This document shows positions 6,043-7,205 of a DNA stretch of 7,205 nucleotides, in pieces. The first letter of the stretch is position 1. Each line of letters opens with the position of its first letter. This DNA is from Flavobacteriaceae bacterium. GTDB lineage: Bacteria; Bacteroidota; Bacteroidia; Flavobacteriales; Flavobacteriaceae. The notes beneath the pieces are model-generated. The model was given only the letters and a program-made list of their open reading frames with translations, was not told the DNA's origin and did no database searches. A program made the position numbers and the translations under genes. The stretch is from positions 1 to 7,205 of the forward strand of contig DAOVTF010000097.1 in assembly GCA_030633225.1 (NCBI GenBank). Reading direction: 5' to 3'.

Positions 6043-6073
6043 TTGAATAAAAGCTAAAGAAATTCTAAATTTG
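6043..6073 (+). promoter_or_regulatory. Bacteroidota-type promoter of the histidine kinase gene
   Basis: TTG (6043-6045) is followed after 20 bases by TAAATTTG (6066-6073), a full match to TTG-N17-23-TAnnTTTG. The -7 element ends 5 bases before the ATG at 6079, so transcription should start at or beside the start codon. Confidence 0.6.
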
Positions 6074-6078
6074 TTGAA

Positions 6079-7205
6079 ATGAGTAAACGGATTTTTGTAC
6101 TTTTAGTGGTATTGATGAGTATTGCCTTAGTTGGTATCATTGCTGTTCAAATGTTTTGGATAAAAACATCCATTGAAATGAGAGAAGAGCAATTTTCAAC
6201 AAGTGTAAAATTTGCCTTATCAAGAGTTTCGGAAAATATTAGAGATAGAGAATTTAATGAATATGTTGAAGAGTATTCTCCTCTTTTTGATGAGATGAAA
6301 CAATCAAAAGAAAGTACGGTTAGAGATTATTTTTTTCAGCAAACGGACACTGTTAGAAATGAAATTTTCACTTTTCGTCAAAGTATAGTAGAGAATAATT
6401 TTAAATCGCAGATATCCCCATTTGATAGAGATACAGTTAGTTTTAAAACTTTTGTTGGGAAAGAAGAAACCAAGATAGAAACTTATGAGTTTGAATCAAA
6501 AGATTTTAAAGAATTATCTCCAAAAGAAAGAGTTGTAAAATTTGAAAGACTAGATAAGTATGATAAAATTCAACTAGAAGATTTATTCAATAATGTTGTA
6601 CCTAGGCGGCCTATTCATAAAAGGGTAAGTAATAATGAAATAAGATTGAATTTAGATAATGAATTAAGAGCTAGAAATATTGAAATAAATTTTGAATATG
6701 GTGTTTTTAACGATGGTTTATTAACAAAAGTTAAATCAAATAAGTTTAAAGAAAAGAGAGGGTTTACATATAAAGTACCTTTGTTTAAAAATGGAAATAT
6801 AAAAACTGATTATGATCTATATGTTAGTTTTCCTGATAAAAAAGAGTATATTTTATCATCTATTTCTTGGATATTGATATTATCAGCACTTTTTATTTTT
6901 ATAATCATTTTAACATTTGCCAGCTCATTGTATCAATTAATTAAACAAAAACGTATTTCAGAGATCAAAACAGATTTTATAAATAATATGACACATGAGT
7001 TTAAAACTCCTATTGCAACTATTAATTTGGCAGTTGATTCTATTAAAAATCCTAAAATAATTGGTGAAAAAGAAAAGGTGATTCGATATGTTGAAATGAT
7101 CAAAGAAGAAAACAAACGAATGCATGCACAAGTTGAAAATGTTTTAAGAATATCAAAATTAGAAAAAAATCAGCTTGATTTGAGTAAGGATGTAGTGGAT
7201 TTACA
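6079..7205 (+). CDS. Membrane sensor histidine kinase, partial (3' end outside window)
   Basis: The frame is open from ATG 6079 through the right edge: 375 complete codons and two bases. It opens MSKRIFVLLVVLMSIALVG, with a transmembrane helix at about 5-27. Then comes a roughly 228-residue extracytoplasmic sensor part (about 29-256), mostly charged and rich in Lys, Glu and Phe, with no family I recognise. A second transmembrane helix follows at about 258-284 (ILSSISWILILSALFIFIII). After a short basic linker and with no HAMP domain, the HisKA dimerisation domain begins at about 293. The phosphoacceptor is H306 in FINNMTHEFKTPIATINLAV. A coiled dimerisation helix continues to LRISKLEKNQLDL. 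The ATPase domain must lie beyond the window. Two transmembrane helices and no HAMP recall Bacteroidota kinases of the RprX kind, usually paired with an OmpR-family regulator; that partner would be downstream. No cysteine occurs in the visible part. Confidence 0.9.
   Translation, partial: MSKRIFVLLVVLMSIALVGIIAVQMFWIKTSIEMREEQFSTSVKFALSRVSENIRDREFNEYVEEYSPLFDEMKQSKESTVRDYFFQQTDTVRNEIFTFRQSIVENNFKSQISPFDRDTVSFKTFVGKEETKIETYEFESKDFKELSPKERVVKFERLDKYDKIQLEDLFNNVVPRRPIHKRVSNNEIRLNLDNELRARNIEINFEYGVFNDGLLTKVKSNKFKEKRGFTYKVPLFKNGNIKTDYDLYVSFPDKKEYILSSISWILILSALFIFIIILTFASSLYQLIKQKRISEIKTDFINNMTHEFKTPIATINLAVDSIKNPKIIGEKEKVIRYVEMIKEENKRMHAQVENVLRISKLEKNQLDLSKDVVDL

Noticed and set aside
6933..7115. 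60-residue minus-strand open frame
   Set aside because: It lies opposite the HisKA region of the histidine kinase, including the phosphoacceptor motif, so it is a shadow frame.
1..7205. A defence system, mobile element, CRISPR array or biosynthetic cluster
   Set aside because: All complete genes belong to core cellular or envelope families, there are no transposase or integrase motifs, no spaced repeat arrays, and base composition looks uniform throughout.

Overview
The window looks like chromosomal DNA of a low-GC member of the Bacteroidota, most likely a flavobacterium (family Flavobacteriaceae). The signs are strongly AT-biased codon use and intergenic DNA, promoters of the Bacteroidota type (TTG, 17-20 bases, TAnnTTTG) instead of the usual -35/-10 pair, no clear Shine-Dalgarno sequences, a NusB about twice the usual length, and a PUR-domain (DUF3276) protein. 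The organism call is inference from family knowledge; no search was run.

Left part (1-2392): a short gene-free edge, a strong hairpin terminator at about 111-145, then two genes on the minus strand. A PUR-domain nucleic-acid-binding protein (147-530) lies downstream of a full-length ABC exporter half-transporter (623-2392). The PUR gene has its own consensus promoter (566-595), so it need not depend on the ABC gene. A 186-base divergent intergenic region (2393-2578) separates these from the rightward genes.

Right part (2579-7205): a rightward run of housekeeping and envelope genes: nusB (transcription antitermination), a DUF1573 lipoprotein, yajC (Sec accessory membrane protein), a perfect-stem terminator, a YbbR/CdaR-like membrane-anchored protein, coaE (last step of coenzyme A synthesis), and the first 375 codons of a membrane histidine kinase that runs off the right edge. 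DUF1573 and yajC are 4 bases apart and form one unit. YbbR and coaE are 37 bases apart and probably form another. The kinase has its own promoter, preceded by roughly 10-bp tandem repeats that resemble an OmpR-family response-regulator site, which suggests autoregulation by a partner regulator lying just outside the window.

No mobile element, CRISPR array, tRNA or rRNA was seen, and no gene-free stretch exceeds 300 bases. The region is mostly conserved core genome. The points most worth a second look are regulatory: the tandem repeats before the kinase, start codons placed where transcription should begin (possible leaderless mRNAs), a terminator overlapping a downstream promoter, and an out-of-frame mini-ORF over the nusB start. 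One protein-level point is a Walker B glutamate replaced by aspartate in the ABC exporter.
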